Below, in pieces: positions 5,483 to 5,670 of a stretch of 5,670 bases of DNA (its first letter is position 1; each line of letters begins with the position of its first letter). The notes beneath the pieces are model-generated. The model was given only the letters and a program-made list of their open reading frames with translations, was not told where the DNA came from and made no database searches. The position numbers and the translations under genes were made by a program. Origin of the DNA: Clostridia bacterium. GTDB lineage: Bacteria; Bacillota_A; Clostridia; Oscillospirales; CAG-272. The stretch spans positions 1-5,670 of the forward strand of contig JAFTSR010000341.1 of assembly GCA_017467225.1 (NCBI GenBank), read 5' to 3'.

Positions 5483-5564
5483 CCCCGATGTTTGGCGTTT
5501 TCGGCTTGCCCGAAACGGCGGTGTTAAGCCGCCGAGCCAAACTCGGTGGTCGCTTGCGACCATC
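5483..5564 (-). repeat. Right copy of structured dispersed repeat (inverted relative to 38-120)
   Basis: Read on the minus strand this aligns with 38-120 at about 86 percent by hand, with three single-base gaps. Hairpins visible here are 5548-5553 with 5556-5561, 5532-5536 with 5542-5546, and 5516-5521 with 5529-5534. Each corresponds to a hairpin in the left copy. Both copies include an in-frame stretch that would read RRL.TAV.GKPKT from a TTG, but neither has a ribosome binding site, and a one-base gap puts the frames out of step after that stretch. I treat it as non-coding. Confidence 0.75.
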
Positions 5565-5622
5565 TTTTTCTCAAAAAGGGTTCTTAGGCCTGCACAGCGC
5601 AGGGCTTGGGGCGGAGCCCCAA
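5564..5622. repeat. Series of short hairpins extending the right repeat
   Basis: Three further inverted repeats follow the right core: 5564-5569 with 5573-5578 (loop CTC), 5589-5593 with 5599-5603, and 5606-5612 with 5616-5622 (loop GGA). They have no counterpart at the left copy, where a second tail sequence occupies the matching position. They may be the remainder of a full-length element of which the left copy is a shorter or rearranged version. Confidence 0.45.
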
Positions 5623-5641
5623 CTTCCCCACCTTTTGAAAA

Positions 5642-5669
5642 CGGAGGGCATTCATCAGAACGCCCTCCG
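5642..5669 (-). terminator. Terminator for a minus-strand gene beyond the right edge
   Basis: Bases 5642-5649 and 5662-5669 form a perfect 8-bp GC-rich stem; after one mismatch the stem continues with three more pairs (5651-5653 with 5658-5660). On the minus strand the stem is followed by TTTTC. This suits the 3' end of a gene entering from the right, and implies the hydrolase is not in an operon with that gene. The plus-strand side is cut off by the window edge, so bidirectional function cannot be judged. Confidence 0.65.
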
Positions 5670-5670
5670 A

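Noticed and set aside
4824..5540. Minus-strand open frame of 238 codons through the right repeat and the start of the hydrolase
   Set aside because: It overlaps the convincing hydrolase gene on the same strand in another frame, and its N-terminal part is repeat sequence.

Overview
The window looks like chromosomal DNA from a moderately GC-rich Bacillota of the class Clostridia, probably a gut-associated lineage. The signs are strong AGGAGG-type ribosome binding sites, compact Rho-independent terminators, a clostridial-style sigma/anti-sigma pair, a Bacillota-like serine hydrolase and GC-rich, hairpin-forming intergenic repeats. No feature fixes the genus, so this placement is an inference.

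Layout: (1) Bases 1-325 hold no credible gene. They carry a hairpin-rich repeat with a partial tandem duplication, a strong 12-bp hairpin and a 24-bp perfect palindrome. (2) Bases 326-1754, minus strand, form a two-gene operon: an ECF-type RNA polymerase sigma factor followed 14 nt later by a single-pass membrane protein that is very probably its anti-sigma factor, ending at a clear terminator. (3) Bases 1755-1995 are a divergent intergenic region with a candidate minus-strand promoter, an A/T-rich 10-bp tandem repeat and dyad symmetry. (4) Bases 1996-3944, plus strand, encode the two general PTS proteins in the order ptsI (enzyme I) then ptsH (HPr), the reverse of the textbook order. (5) A hairpin at 3952-3982 separates them from a convergent minus-strand cytoplasmic serine hydrolase of the beta-lactamase/class C fold (3989-5359). 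(6) Bases 5360-5670 hold a 15-bp-stem hairpin in the hydrolase leader, an inverted copy of the left-end repeat, further hairpins and a minus-strand terminator for a gene lying beyond the window.

How the genes work together: enzyme I takes phosphate from PEP and passes it to HPr, which would feed sugar-specific EII complexes (none in this window) or another HPr-dependent target. The sigma/anti-sigma pair is a separate envelope-signal module that only shares an upstream region with ptsI; nothing in the sequence proves cross-regulation. The hydrolase is an independent unit.

The two most interesting points are an HPr that keeps the catalytic His15 but has glycine where the regulatory Ser46 should be, and a structured repeat present in opposite orientations near the two ends of the window. 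I see no CRISPR array, transposase, tRNA or rRNA, and no clear new multi-gene system.
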